Shown: positions 24,841 to 32,550 of the stretch, in pieces
Layout of the letters: each line of letters begins with the position of its first letter
How positions within the stretch are numbered: the first letter of the stretch is position 1
Assembly: GCA_021295895.1 (NCBI GenBank)
Contig: JAGWBM010000015.1
Span: 10,379-47,825, forward strand
From: Pseudomonadales bacterium
GTDB taxonomy: Bacteria > Pseudomonadota > Gammaproteobacteria > Pseudomonadales > Azotimanducaceae
Length of the DNA: 37,447 nt
Reading direction: 5' to 3'
The notes under the pieces: generated by a model
What the model saw: the letters and a program-made list of their open reading frames with translations, nothing else
What the model was told of the DNA's origin: nothing
The model's database searches: none
Program-made: the position numbers and the translations under genes

Positions 24841-25002
24841 ATGCCGCCCAAGCGGCGGGTCGTCGCCAACGACGGGGACGACAGTCTCCCGGGGGCGACC
24901 GAACTGGGAGAAATGCAGCGCCCGAGACCGACGGGTTTGGTGGCGCGAAACGAGCAACACAGCGGGGAAATCGAATGGACATCAAAGACAAGGTCGCCGT
25001 GA
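24841..25002 (+). CDS. Possible small protein with a strong ribosome site
   Basis: 53 codons starting MPPKRRVVANDGDDSLPG. A perfect AGGAGG (24826-24831) stands nine bases before the ATG, the best Shine-Dalgarno in this part of the window. An even smaller frame (MKDVRLGG, 24809-24835) ends on that AGGAGG. The 3' end overlaps the SDR gene by 28 bases in another frame. No family is recognised; the product is basic and polar without a membrane span. It may simply be leader RNA of the SDR gene. Confidence 0.25.
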   Translation: MPPKRRVVANDGDDSLPGATELGEMQRPRPTGLVARNEQHSGEIEWTSKTRSP

Positions 25003-25745
25003 TTACAGGCGGCGCATCCGGCCTGGGCCGGGCCACCGCCGACGCCATCGTCGCGGCGGGCGGCAAGGTCGCCCTACTCGACCGCAACGCGGAACTCGTC
25101 GAGCAGGCCGCAGCCGGACTCGGAGCGGTCGCGGTGGCACACGCAGTCGACGTCACCAACCCCGACTCCGTCGCCGCCGCCATCGATGCGGTCGTCGAAC
25201 GGTTCGGCGCGATACATATCGATGTGAATTGCGCGGGAATCGGCACGGCCGGCCGAACCGTGGGCCGCGACGGGCCCTTGGACCTTCGCGCGTTCGACTT
25301 CGTGATCCAGGTGAACTTGGTGGGCACGTTCAATTCGTTACGCCTGTGTGCAGCCCACATGGCGAACAACGAACCCGTTTCCGAAGACGGCGAACGGGGC
25401 GTCATCATCAACACCGCTTCAGTGGCCGCCTTCGACGGCCAGATCGGTCAAGCCGCCTACAGTGCGAGCAAGGGCGGTGTCGTCGGGATGACGTTGCCCA
25501 TCGCCCGAGACCTCTCCCGAAACGGGATCCGCGTCTGCACGATCGCACCGGGCATCTTCGAGACTCCCATGGTGACGGGTATGCCCGACCGCGTCCGTAT
25601 GCCGTTGATCGAGATGGTGCAGTTCCCCAATCGGCTCGGCGTCGATCGGGAGTACGCGCTCCTGGCCCAGCAGATCATCGAGAACCCCTACCTGAACGGC
25701 GAGACCATTCGCCTTGACGGGGGAATTCGGATGCAGCCGAGATAG
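24975..25745 (+). CDS. 3-hydroxyacyl-CoA dehydrogenase type 2 (HSD10-like SDR)
   Basis: 256 residues, a classical SDR that closely follows human HSD17B10 in pattern: VITGGASGLGRATADAIV, NCAGIGTAGRTVG, VNLVGTFNSLRL, then GVIINTASVAAFDGQIGQAA, YSASKGGVVGMTLPIARDL, and ENPYLNGETIRLDGGIRMQP at the end. The catalytic Ser, Tyr and Lys are present. This group oxidises (S)-3-hydroxyacyl-CoA, including branched short chains, with NAD+ in the cytoplasm. It is preceded by GGGGA and is alone on the plus strand between the murB and kdsB genes, so it looks like an insertion into a conserved envelope cluster. It converges with kdsB, seven bases apart. Confidence 0.9.
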   Translation: MDIKDKVAVITGGASGLGRATADAIVAAGGKVALLDRNAELVEQAAAGLGAVAVAHAVDVTNPDSVAAAIDAVVERFGAIHIDVNCAGIGTAGRTVGRDGPLDLRAFDFVIQVNLVGTFNSLRLCAAHMANNEPVSEDGERGVIINTASVAAFDGQIGQAAYSASKGGVVGMTLPIARDLSRNGIRVCTIAPGIFETPMVTGMPDRVRMPLIEMVQFPNRLGVDREYALLAQQIIENPYLNGETIRLDGGIRMQPR

Positions 25746-25752
25746 CGATCGG

Positions 25753-26502
25753 TCAATCCGCGCCGCGCAGCACCGCGCGAACCCGGTCGGCATCCGCGGG
25801 CGTGTCGACGCCCCCCGGGACGGGCGCATCGGCCGTACCCACCGCGATCGCGTGCCCGTGGTCCAGGAGACGCAACTGCTCCAGGGCCTCGATCTCCTCC
25901 AGTCGGCTGGGTGGATACGAGACGAACGCTCGAAGCGCGCCCACGCGGTACGCGTAGATCCCGATGTGCCGTCGCCATTCCCCGCCGATTCGTGGCGGCG
26001 TTCCGTCGCCGAACGCGTTCCGCTGCCAGGGAATCGGCGCCCGGGAGAAGTACAGTGCGCGTCCGCGACGATCAACGACCACCTTGACGATGTTGGCGTC
26101 GAAAACGTCGGCGGGTTCGGTGATGGGCTCGCTCAAGGTCGCGACCTCGCACTGGTCGCCGATCAACGCGGCCACCTGATCAATCACCACCGGGGGAATC
26201 AACGGCTCATCGCCCTGCACGTTGACCACGATCTCGTCGTCCGGCCATGCCGCGGCTACCTCCATGACCCGATCCGACCCGGAACGATGGTCGCTGCGGG
26301 TGAGCACTGCCTCGGCACCGGATCCCCGTATCGCGTCCACGACGCGGGAGTCGTCCGTCGCAACGACGACTCTCGACGCCCTTGACCGCAACGCTTGCTC
26401 CGCCACGCGCACGATCATCGGTTTGCCGACGATGTCGACGAGCGGTTTACCGGGCAACCGGGTCGACCCGTACCGGGCCGGAATCACCACTCGATAGCGC
26501 AC
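25753..26502 (-). CDS. kdsB: 3-deoxy-manno-octulosonate cytidylyltransferase
   Basis: 249 residues from a GTG at 26502; E. coli KdsB has 248 and its [16 protein letters not shown] aligns with [16 protein letters not shown] here. The frame is open upstream to 26610, but that extension has no family similarity. Other motifs: [38 protein letters not shown] and the terminal [14 protein letters not shown]. It activates Kdo as CMP-Kdo for attachment to lipid A precursors, the step after LpxK, whose domain is encoded just upstream. The small ycaR gene usually between lpxK and kdsB is missing. Confidence 0.95.
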   Translation of the reverse strand: MRYRVVIPARYGSTRLPGKPLVDIVGKPMIVRVAEQALRSRASRVVVATDDSRVVDAIRGSGAEAVLTRSDHRSGSDRVMEVAAAWPDDEIVVNVQGDEPLIPPVVIDQVAALIGDQCEVATLSEPITEPADVFDANIVKVVVDRRGRALYFSRAPIPWQRNAFGDGTPPRIGGEWRRHIGIYAYRVGALRAFVSYPPSRLEEIEALEQLRLLDHGHAIAVGTADAPVPGGVDTPADADRVRAVLRGAD

Positions 26503-26619
26503 TAGTCGTGTTCGGATTCCGAATAACCGTGACAACCCGCACGGCCTTGCGGCTTGCAAGACGCGGCATAAAGCGAGGATGTGCCGCCCCCAAAACAAGC
26601 ACTTAGCCAAGCCACCCGA

Positions 26620-29604
26620 TTATTTCTCCGGCGTGGACGAGGTCATTATTGTAGAAGCGGCACACTTGGACTCGACGGCAACCGCGGTCGTGTCGCGTAG
26701 ACCGACGCCGCGGGAGCGCAACAGGTCCTCGAGGAAGTCGTCCACGGGTTCGGCGAATTCCATCTCGATCTCGAGGTACCAGCAGTTGTTTCCCAGTCCG
26801 TCCAGGTGCTTGATCTTCTCCGCGTCTTTCTCGGTGACGACCACCACCGTGTCGTCACCCGCCGCGAGGTCGGCTGTCACGAACCGGTGGTGATCCGGGA
26901 ACGTGCGCATCACGGGCGACAGCCCCACGGTGGAAAGGGTCGATTGGAAGCGATTGGGATTGCCGACGCCGGCAACCCCGAGCACATTGCGGCCGTGACA
27001 GCCGATGAAGTCGTCGGGTGTCATCCGCCTGCCCGTCGCCAGGTTCACGAACGCCGTTGCCTTGGCAATGATCGTCGAGGCCCCGGGCACCGCTTCCGTG
27101 GGTTCGCCGTTCGCCACCACCCAATCGCATTCGCGCAGTCTCGAGACAGGTTCACGCAACGGACCCGCGGGAAGGCACAGGCCGTTGCCGAGTCCTCTCG
27201 AGCCGTCCACGACAGCGATCTCCACGTCTCGCTCCAGGGGGTAGTGCTGCAGGCCATCGTCGGCAATCACCACATCGACCTCACTCGACTCCAGCAGTTT
27301 GCGGACGGCACTAGGCCGGTCCGGGTCGACGACCACCGGACAGTTGGCTCGCCGGGCGACCATCGCGGCCTCGTCGCCGCAGACCGCCGCCGGCGTCGAC
27401 GCCGTCACATCCAGGGGATACGTTCCCCGCCCCCCGTATCCCCGGGACACCACACCCGCGCGCACCCCTCGGCTTCGCAACCACTCCACCAGCCAGATCA
27501 CCAGCGGTGTCTTACCCGTGCCACCAGCGGTGATGTTCCCCACGACGACAACGGGAACGGGTGCCCGCCAAGAACGCGATTTGCCAGCCTGAAACCGATT
27601 CCGGCGGCGCTTGACGATCCACGCGTAGACCACGGCGAGGGGGATGAGCAGACGCGGCCAGAACCGCCTCCCGTACCAAGCGCTCACAAGGGGCTCCAAC
27701 CAACCCGCATTCCTGCGGGCGGCCACCGGTACAAGCGGTTGTCGCGACGGCGGCACCTGCACGGTGCCGTTGTCGTCGAGATCCGAGCGGTAGAGGTTGG
27801 CATAGGCGCCATTGGCCGCCATCAACGCAGCGTGGTCGCCCCGCTCGACGATCCGGCCGTCGTCAACGACGAGAATGAGGTCGGCCTTCTCCACCGTGGA
27901 CAGGCGATGGGCGATGACGATCGTCGTACGGTCCCGCATCACCTCTTCCAGGGCCGCTTGGATGTGTCGCTCGGCGTGCGTATCGAGCGACGACGTCGCC
28001 TCGTCCAGGATGAGTACGGGCGCGTCCTTCAAGAGGGCCCGGGCAATGGCGATCCGCTGCCGTTCGCCACCCGACAAGAGAACCCCATCATCGCCCACGA
28101 CGGTATCGATCCCATCGGCCATGCGGTCGATGAACACGTCCGCATGGGCCCGGCTTACAGCGGTGTCGATGGCCTTCTTTTCTGCTGTCAGCAATCCCCC
28201 GTAGGCGATGTTGTTGACCAGGGTGTCGTTGAACAGGGTCACGTGCTGTGGCACGAGGGCGATCTGGCGACGTAGGCACGCCAACCGGTAGCGCGCGAGG
28301 GGTTCGCCATCGAGCAGGATCTTGCCTGACGTCGGCTCGTAGAACCGTGCGATCAGGCTCGCAAGAGTCGACTTGCCGCTACCGGAGCGCCCCACGAGGG
28401 CGACCGTCTGTCCCGGCTGAACCGAGAATGAGATGTCCGTAACGACCGGCGGCTTGCTGTCGTCGTACCCAAAGGACACGTTCTCGAAGCGAATGGCGCC
28501 CTCGACGCGCTCGAGGTCCAGGGTGCCCGCGTCGTCCTCCGGGTCCTGGTCGAGTTGCGCGAAGATGTCGACGGCGGCGGCCAAACCACGTTGCAGACGC
28601 GCATTGACGTCCGAAAGGCGCTTGATGGGGTTCGCCAGCATCCCGGCCGCGCCGAGATAGATGATCACGACCCCCGGTGTCATGGCGCCCGCCACTTCCG
28701 GGCGAAGCAGCAGCGCCACCAACATCGCGAGGCCGCCCGCCGCCAGCAGTTGTATGACCTGCGCGCTGGTTGCCTTCGTCGCCGTCATCTTCAGGTTCTG
28801 AAGACGGTTGGAATTGCTTGCCGCCGTGAAACGATGCCGTTCGTAGTCCTCCCCGCCATAAACCTTGACATCCCGGTACGCGGCGACCGCCTCGGACGCG
28901 ACGTGCGTAACGTCCCCCATCGAATCCTGGATGCGCTTGCTGATCCGCCGGAAGCGGCGCGAGGCGTATCGAACGATCATCCCGACGAGAGGCGCGAGAA
29001 CCAGGAAGATCACCGTCAGCATCCAGTTCAGGTACAGCATCCAGCCAATTAGAACGATCACCTTCAAGCCGTCCTGGACGATGATCTTCAAAGCGTCGGT
29101 GGTGCTGTCCCGCAACTGCGCGGCGGTGAACGTGAGCCTCGACACGAGATGGCCGTGCGCACTCTTGTCGTAGAAGGCACTCGGCATGGCGAGCAACCGA
29201 TCGAACATCTGACAGCGGATCACGTGAATGGCGCGAAACGAGATTCGGGATAGCAGATATTCGCCCGCGATCGAGCCGAGTCCCCGTAGCAGCGCCAGAA
29301 CGAGCATCGCGACGGGAATGGCCCAGGCATATTGGATGGCGAAGAACACCATCGCCTTGAGGAACTCGTCGGACGCCGCCGCCGTCTCCCCGTCGGCTTT
29401 GAACGTGTCGACGATGACCCCGAGCACGGTGGCAAATCCCGCCTCGCAGGTGGCCGCCACGAGAAATCCGACAATGGCGAGCAGGAAATAGAACTTCTGA
29501 TCAGCCACGTAGCCCAGCAATCGCCGGTAGACCTGCCAGTCGGATCGTGTCGTCACGCCGGATGTCGGCGGTCGCGTGGCGCCTCGCTGCGCGGCGTCAG
29601 CCAT
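26620..29604 (-). CDS. msbA-lpxK: MsbA-LpxK fusion: lipid A flippase plus lipid A 4'-kinase
   Basis: 994 residues in one uninterrupted frame. Residues 1-611 form a full MsbA-type half transporter: six membrane spans (about 36-325), Walker A GRSGSGKST (405-413), Q-loop VPQHVTLF, signature LSGGERQRIAIARA (510-523), Walker B VLILDEATS and switch His in IVIAHRLS. After a Pro/Arg-rich linker of about 25 residues, 640-994 form a complete LpxK: N-terminal membrane helix RLLIPLAVVYAWIV, P-loop GNITAGGTGKTP (689-700), VVSRGYGG, IADDGLQHYPLERDVEI, LPAGPLREP, DHHRF and VTEKDAEKIK. The two are normally separate adjacent genes. An in-frame GTG at 27687 could restart translation. It overlaps exbD by eight bases. 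Confidence 0.93.
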   Translation of the reverse strand: MADAAQRGATRPPTSGVTTRSDWQVYRRLLGYVADQKFYFLLAIVGFLVAATCEAGFATVLGVIVDTFKADGETAAASDEFLKAMVFFAIQYAWAIPVAMLVLALLRGLGSIAGEYLLSRISFRAIHVIRCQMFDRLLAMPSAFYDKSAHGHLVSRLTFTAAQLRDSTTDALKIIVQDGLKVIVLIGWMLYLNWMLTVIFLVLAPLVGMIVRYASRRFRRISKRIQDSMGDVTHVASEAVAAYRDVKVYGGEDYERHRFTAASNSNRLQNLKMTATKATSAQVIQLLAAGGLAMLVALLLRPEVAGAMTPGVVIIYLGAAGMLANPIKRLSDVNARLQRGLAAAVDIFAQLDQDPEDDAGTLDLERVEGAIRFENVSFGYDDSKPPVVTDISFSVQPGQTVALVGRSGSGKSTLASLIARFYEPTSGKILLDGEPLARYRLACLRRQIALVPQHVTLFNDTLVNNIAYGGLLTAEKKAIDTAVSRAHADVFIDRMADGIDTVVGDDGVLLSGGERQRIAIARALLKDAPVLILDEATSSLDTHAERHIQAALEEVMRDRTTIVIAHRLSTVEKADLILVVDDGRIVERGDHAALMAANGAYANLYRSDLDDNGTVQVPPSRQPLVPVAARRNAGWLEPLVSAWYGRRFWPRLLIPLAVVYAWIVKRRRNRFQAGKSRSWRAPVPVVVVGNITAGGTGKTPLVIWLVEWLRSRGVRAGVVSRGYGGRGTYPLDVTASTPAAVCGDEAAMVARRANCPVVVDPDRPSAVRKLLESSEVDVVIADDGLQHYPLERDVEIAVVDGSRGLGNGLCLPAGPLREPVSRLRECDWVVANGEPTEAVPGASTIIAKATAFVNLATGRRMTPDDFIGCHGRNVLGVAGVGNPNRFQSTLSTVGLSPVMRTFPDHHRFVTADLAAGDDTVVVVTEKDAEKIKHLDGLGNNCWYLEIEMEFAEPVDDFLEDLLRSRGVGLRDTTAVAVESKCAASTIMTSSTPEK
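27685..27697 (-). promoter_or_regulatory. Possible internal ribosome site and GTG start for free LpxK
   Basis: On the minus strand GGAG (27697-27694) is followed after six bases (CCCCTT) by an in-frame GTG (27687-27685) at codon 640. The residues after it, (V)SAWYGRRFWPRLLIPL, are where a normal LpxK begins. A product of 355 residues would result. It may be a relic of the ancestral lpxK start or still in use. Confidence 0.4.
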
Positions 29605-30025
29605 CGGTCGTCTCGTCGTCGGGCGCGGGCGAAGGAGCTTCGGTCAGAACGCGCACGTTCGTCAATCCCAGTTCGCGGGCGGCCTCATGGCGGGCGTCGG
29701 CATCGGCCGCGATCACGAGCAGAGGCCTCTCATCCGCCACTTCGTCCCGGACCCGGCGAAGGGCATCCAAGAGGTCGCGTCCGCCACCCGCCAGGGCTTG
29801 ATCATTCACCGCATAGTCGCCGGTCGCGGCGACGCGAACTTCGATACCCCCGGTGACCTCGACGTCGCCCGATGAGTCCGGCAAGTCGACCTCGATCGCC
29901 GAGGTCCGCACGAATGTCGTCGATACCACGAGGAAGATCAGCAACAGGAAGACCACGTCGATCAGGGGCGTGATCTCCACGACCGCGAAGCCGCGTCCGC
30001 TGCGCCGCGCCCGTACGAACTTCAT
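29597..30025 (-). CDS. exbD: ExbD/TolR-type proton channel component
   Basis: 142 residues. The single N-terminal membrane span contains the functional Asp23 (ITPLIDVVFLLLIFLVVST), preceded by a basic cytoplasmic tail; the rest is periplasmic. With ExbB it forms a proton-driven motor. Next to lpxK and kdsB this pair is conserved in Pseudomonas, where it is separate from the TonB1 and Tol systems. Its start overlaps the exbB stop by ATGA and its stop lies inside the fusion gene start (eight bases). Confidence 0.9.
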   Translation of the reverse strand: MKFVRARRSGRGFAVVEITPLIDVVFLLLIFLVVSTTFVRTSAIEVDLPDSSGDVEVTGGIEVRVAATGDYAVNDQALAGGGRDLLDALRRVRDEVADERPLLVIAADADARHEAARELGLTNVRVLTEAPSPAPDDETTDG

Positions 30026-30603
30026 GACTCCGCCCTGTCCGCGTGGACACGTTCCAGCAACCGGGTGGATCGGTGTTCCATGACCACGACGAGATCATCC
30101 ACCTTCCTCAGCAGGTAGCGGTGCAGGATCAGCGCGGGGATCGCCACCGCCAGGCCCGCCGCCGTGGTTACCAGGGCTTCCGAGATGCCCGACGCGAAGA
30201 TGCCCGGGTTGCCGATACCGTCTTCGACCAGCGCCCGGAACACCTCGATCATCCCCAGGACAGTCCCGAGCAACCCGAGGAGCGGGCTGATCGCCGCGAT
30301 CGTACCCAGCGCCGTCAGGTAGCGCTCCATGTCGTGCACGACCGCGGCCGCAGCGTCCTCCATGGCCTCCCTCATGGCACCCCGGCCGTGTCGCGCACGG
30401 GCAAGCCCGGCCAGGAAAATGGCACCGAGCTGGCAGCCCGTACACAGCTGTGCAATGTGTTCCGAATCCGCGCCGCCCCGCTCGAGTTCGCGTTCCACGT
30501 CGGGTAGAAGGTCCGGTGGTGCGGCTCGCCGTGCGCGAAGCGACCACAACCGTTCAAGGCCGATGCCGAGCGTCGCCACGCTGCACAGCCCGATAGGGAC
30601 CAT
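30022..30603 (-). CDS. exbB: ExbB/TolQ-type proton channel component (start uncertain)
   Basis: 193 residues from the ATG at 30603. The two long C-terminal membrane helices are typical: ISPLLGLLGTVLGMIEVFRAL and ALVTTAAGLAVAIPALILHR. The first helix, however, is cut short by this start. The codons just upstream read LLELLQSGGWLMVPIGLCS, which matches the usual ExbB N-terminus (M-x-E-L-x-x-x-G-G-W-x-M-x-P-I), and no ATG, GTG or TTG lies in frame before them. The aligned initiator is a CTG at 30636. From it the protein would have 204 residues. The ribosome site is weak in both cases. Confidence 0.88.
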   Translation of the reverse strand: MVPIGLCSVATLGIGLERLWSLRARRAAPPDLLPDVERELERGGADSEHIAQLCTGCQLGAIFLAGLARARHGRGAMREAMEDAAAAVVHDMERYLTALGTIAAISPLLGLLGTVLGMIEVFRALVEDGIGNPGIFASGISEALVTTAAGLAVAIPALILHRYLLRKVDDLVVVMEHRSTRLLERVHADRAES

Positions 30604-30734
30604 CAGCCAACCGCCCGATTGGAGTAGCTCAAGCAGTGTGCAAGTCGACGTCGTGCGCCGCCTCGTTCGTTGAACCGGCGGCGATTATCCCCTGTCCTGA
30701 CCGGGTACGCGACCATGCGCCGCTGCGCCGGGCG

Positions 30735-30752
30735 GGCCCGCGCCTGCGGGCC
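30735..30752. repeat. 7-bp GC hairpin
   Basis: GGCCCGC and GCGGGCC pair exactly around GCCT, in the 277-base spacer between the divergent exbB and HAD genes. Confidence 0.5.
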
Positions 30753-30759
30753 GTTGCCC

Positions 30760-30801
30760 CTGGTGTCGATTCCCCGCAAACTTGCGGGATGTCGACACCA
30801 G
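30760..30801. promoter_or_regulatory. Long two-part hairpin upstream of the HAD gene
   Basis: CTGGTGTCGA (30760-30769) pairs exactly with TCGACACCAG (30792-30801). Inside, after a 3x3 internal loop, CCCGCAA pairs with TTGCGGG around a two-base loop. The total is 17 bp in 42 bases. It lies 79 bases before the HAD start. It may be an operator, a cruciform or a leader structure; no T-run follows. Confidence 0.65.
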
Positions 30802-30880
30802 TCTACCTCCCCCCCGTTACGTCGCCGCTGCGTCCGCAGGCAACGACGGCCAAGCGCCGGCCAGCGGGTACGCTGTCACC

Positions 30881-31531
30881 GTGATCGAAGCCATCCTCTG
30901 GGATTTCGGTGGGGTATTCACCACCAGCCCGTTCGAGGCATTCAACCGCTTCGAAGCGGCACACGGGCTTCCCGAGAACTTCATCCGCACGGTGAATTCC
31001 ACCAACATCCACGACAACGCCTGGGCGAAATTCGAGTCCTCGGAAATCGATGTCGACGAGTTCGACGGCGCTTTCCGACGCGAGGCGGAAGCCCATGGGC
31101 ATAGCGTCCGCGGCAAGGATGTCCTGGCATTGCTCGCCGGCGAATTCCGACCGCGCATGGCCCGGGTGTTGACCGAATGCAAGACCCACTACAAGGTGGG
31201 CTGCATCACCAACAACATGAAGAACACGCCAACCCAGGCATCCACGACCCCGGCCCCGAATCCCGAACGCGCGGCGCGGACGGCCGCCATCCTCGATGAA
31301 TTCGACGTGGTCGTCGAATCCAGCGTCGAGGGCATCCGCAAACCGGACCCCCGAATCTACCGCCTGGCATGCGACCGGCTGGGCGTCGCCCCGGAGAACG
31401 CGGTCTTCCTGGACGACCTCGGCATCAACCTGAAGCCCGCGCGGGCGATGGGCATGATCACCATCAAGGTCGTCACCGAGGGTCAGGCCATCGCCGACCT
31501 GGAACGCGCAACCGGCCTCAAGTTTCCCTGA
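30881..31531 (+). CDS. HAD-family hydrolase (ACAD10/epoxide hydrolase N-domain type)
   Basis: 216 residues from a GTG at 30881; the frame is open upstream but the HAD fold begins at VIEAILWDFGGVF. The nucleophile Asp lies in LWDFGGV; the second position of DxDxT is Gly, a variation common in this branch. Further motifs are CITNN (motif II), RKPDPRIYRLA (motif III Lys) and VFLDDLGINLKPARAMGM (motif IV). Such enzymes are cytoplasmic phosphatases or dehalogenases; the substrate cannot be told. It is transcribed away from exbB and converges with the kinase gene. Confidence 0.82.
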   Translation: MIEAILWDFGGVFTTSPFEAFNRFEAAHGLPENFIRTVNSTNIHDNAWAKFESSEIDVDEFDGAFRREAEAHGHSVRGKDVLALLAGEFRPRMARVLTECKTHYKVGCITNNMKNTPTQASTTPAPNPERAARTAAILDEFDVVVESSVEGIRKPDPRIYRLACDRLGVAPENAVFLDDLGINLKPARAMGMITIKVVTEGQAIADLERATGLKFP

Positions 31532-31568
31532 GCGTTGGCCAAGGAGTTTAGGGCCGCACACCGCGTTG

Positions 31569-31589
31569 GGGGCGCCGTTGTGGCGTCCC
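31569..31589 (+). repeat. TTGT-loop palindrome, copy B
   Basis: GGGGCGCC-GTTGT-GGCGTCCC, an 8-bp stem with one G-T pair. The ten bases before it (CCGCGTTGGG, overlapping its first bases) recur before copy A. It lies in the 110-base spacer between two convergent genes. Confidence 0.65.
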
Positions 31590-31621
31590 GCGCCGACGCA
31601 CCTTAGACGCGCCGGATTTCG

Positions 31622-31640
31622 GGCGACGACAAGCGTCGCC
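31622..31640 (-). repeat. TTGT-loop palindrome, copy C (inverted)
   Basis: On the minus strand GGCGACG-CTTGT-CGTCGCC, a perfect 7-bp stem flanked by GTAGC and CGA. It faces copy B across 32 bases, like a REP pair, between convergent genes. Its core is identical to copy D. Confidence 0.7.
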
Positions 31641-31641
31641 G

Positions 31642-32550
31642 CTACGGGCCGGTTTGTACCAGACCCCGCACGTCGGCCACGGCAGGTAGCGAACTCGCCG
31701 CCCCGGCTTGGGTCACCGCCAATGCGCCTGCGGCCGAGCCCATCCTCAGCGCGCTCTCCATCGACTCGCCCTGGATCAACGACCCCATCAGGAAGCCGAT
31801 GAACGCGTCACCCGCCGCGGTCTCGTCGACGGCGGTGACGGCATACGCGGGAAACGTCGTCAATCCGGTCTCGTCCCTATAGACGAGGCCGTCCGCTCCG
31901 AGGGTTAGCACGATGGCCGCCTTCGGGGCGCGCTCTCCCAACGCCGCCATCACCCCCGACCAATCGTCGCCGGTCGCGTCGGTTCCCGCCAAGGCCGACG
32001 CTTCGATTTCGTTGACGATAAGTAGCCCGACGCACGACAGGTCGTACCCGGCTTCGCGACCGTCCACCGGCGCGACGTTGAACGCCACCTGGCAACCGCG
32101 TTCCCCGGCGAGTCGGAGCACGAGGTCGAGGTCGTTGATCTCGTTCTGCAACATCAGCCAGTCGCCACGCTCGACCCGCGCCAAGGCGGTCTCCATGTCG
32201 TCCCTGGCCAGTGTCCTATTCGTTCCACCGAAGATGACGATGGCGTTTTCTCCCGACTCGTTCACCTGGATCATTGCGTGCCCGGAGGCACCCTCAGCGA
32301 CCCGCAAGCCGGATACGTCGATGCCTTCCGCCGACAAGGTGTCCGTTAGCCACCCACCGTCCTCGCCGACACAGCCGACGTGGACCACGTCGATCCCTGC
32401 CCGTGCTGCCGCAATCGATTGGTTTAGACCCTTGCCCCCGGGGAACACCTCGTGCGTGAGGCTCGACACCGTTTCGCCCGGCCCGGTGAACGCCGGTACC
32501 CGATAGACGTGATCGATACAAAGCGAACCGAGGTTGACCAACTTGGGCAT
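31642..32550 (-). CDS. Ribokinase-like sugar kinase, PfkB family
   Basis: 302 residues from an ATG at 32550, with AAGGAA upstream. PfkB signatures are VFPGGKGLNQSIAAAR near the N-terminus and DETAAGDAFIGFLMG near the C-terminus, with the catalytic Asp248. The overall layout (NLGSLCIDHVYRVP... GETV) is closest to ribokinase, which makes ribose-5-phosphate, but no ribose transporter or rbsD is nearby, so another sugar or nucleoside substrate is possible. Confidence 0.85.
   Translation of the reverse strand: MPKLVNLGSLCIDHVYRVPAFTGPGETVSSLTHEVFPGGKGLNQSIAAARAGIDVVHVGCVGEDGGWLTDTLSAEGIDVSGLRVAEGASGHAMIQVNESGENAIVIFGGTNRTLARDDMETALARVERGDWLMLQNEINDLDLVLRLAGERGCQVAFNVAPVDGREAGYDLSCVGLLIVNEIEASALAGTDATGDDWSGVMAALGERAPKAAIVLTLGADGLVYRDETGLTTFPAYAVTAVDETAAGDAFIGFLMGSLIQGESMESALRMGSAAGALAVTQAGAASSLPAVADVRGLVQTGP

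Noticed and set aside
26806-28275. A 489-codon plus-strand frame opposite the MsbA-LpxK fusion
   Set aside because: It is His/Arg-rich without any recognisable domain; the opposite strand is clearly coding across the whole stretch.
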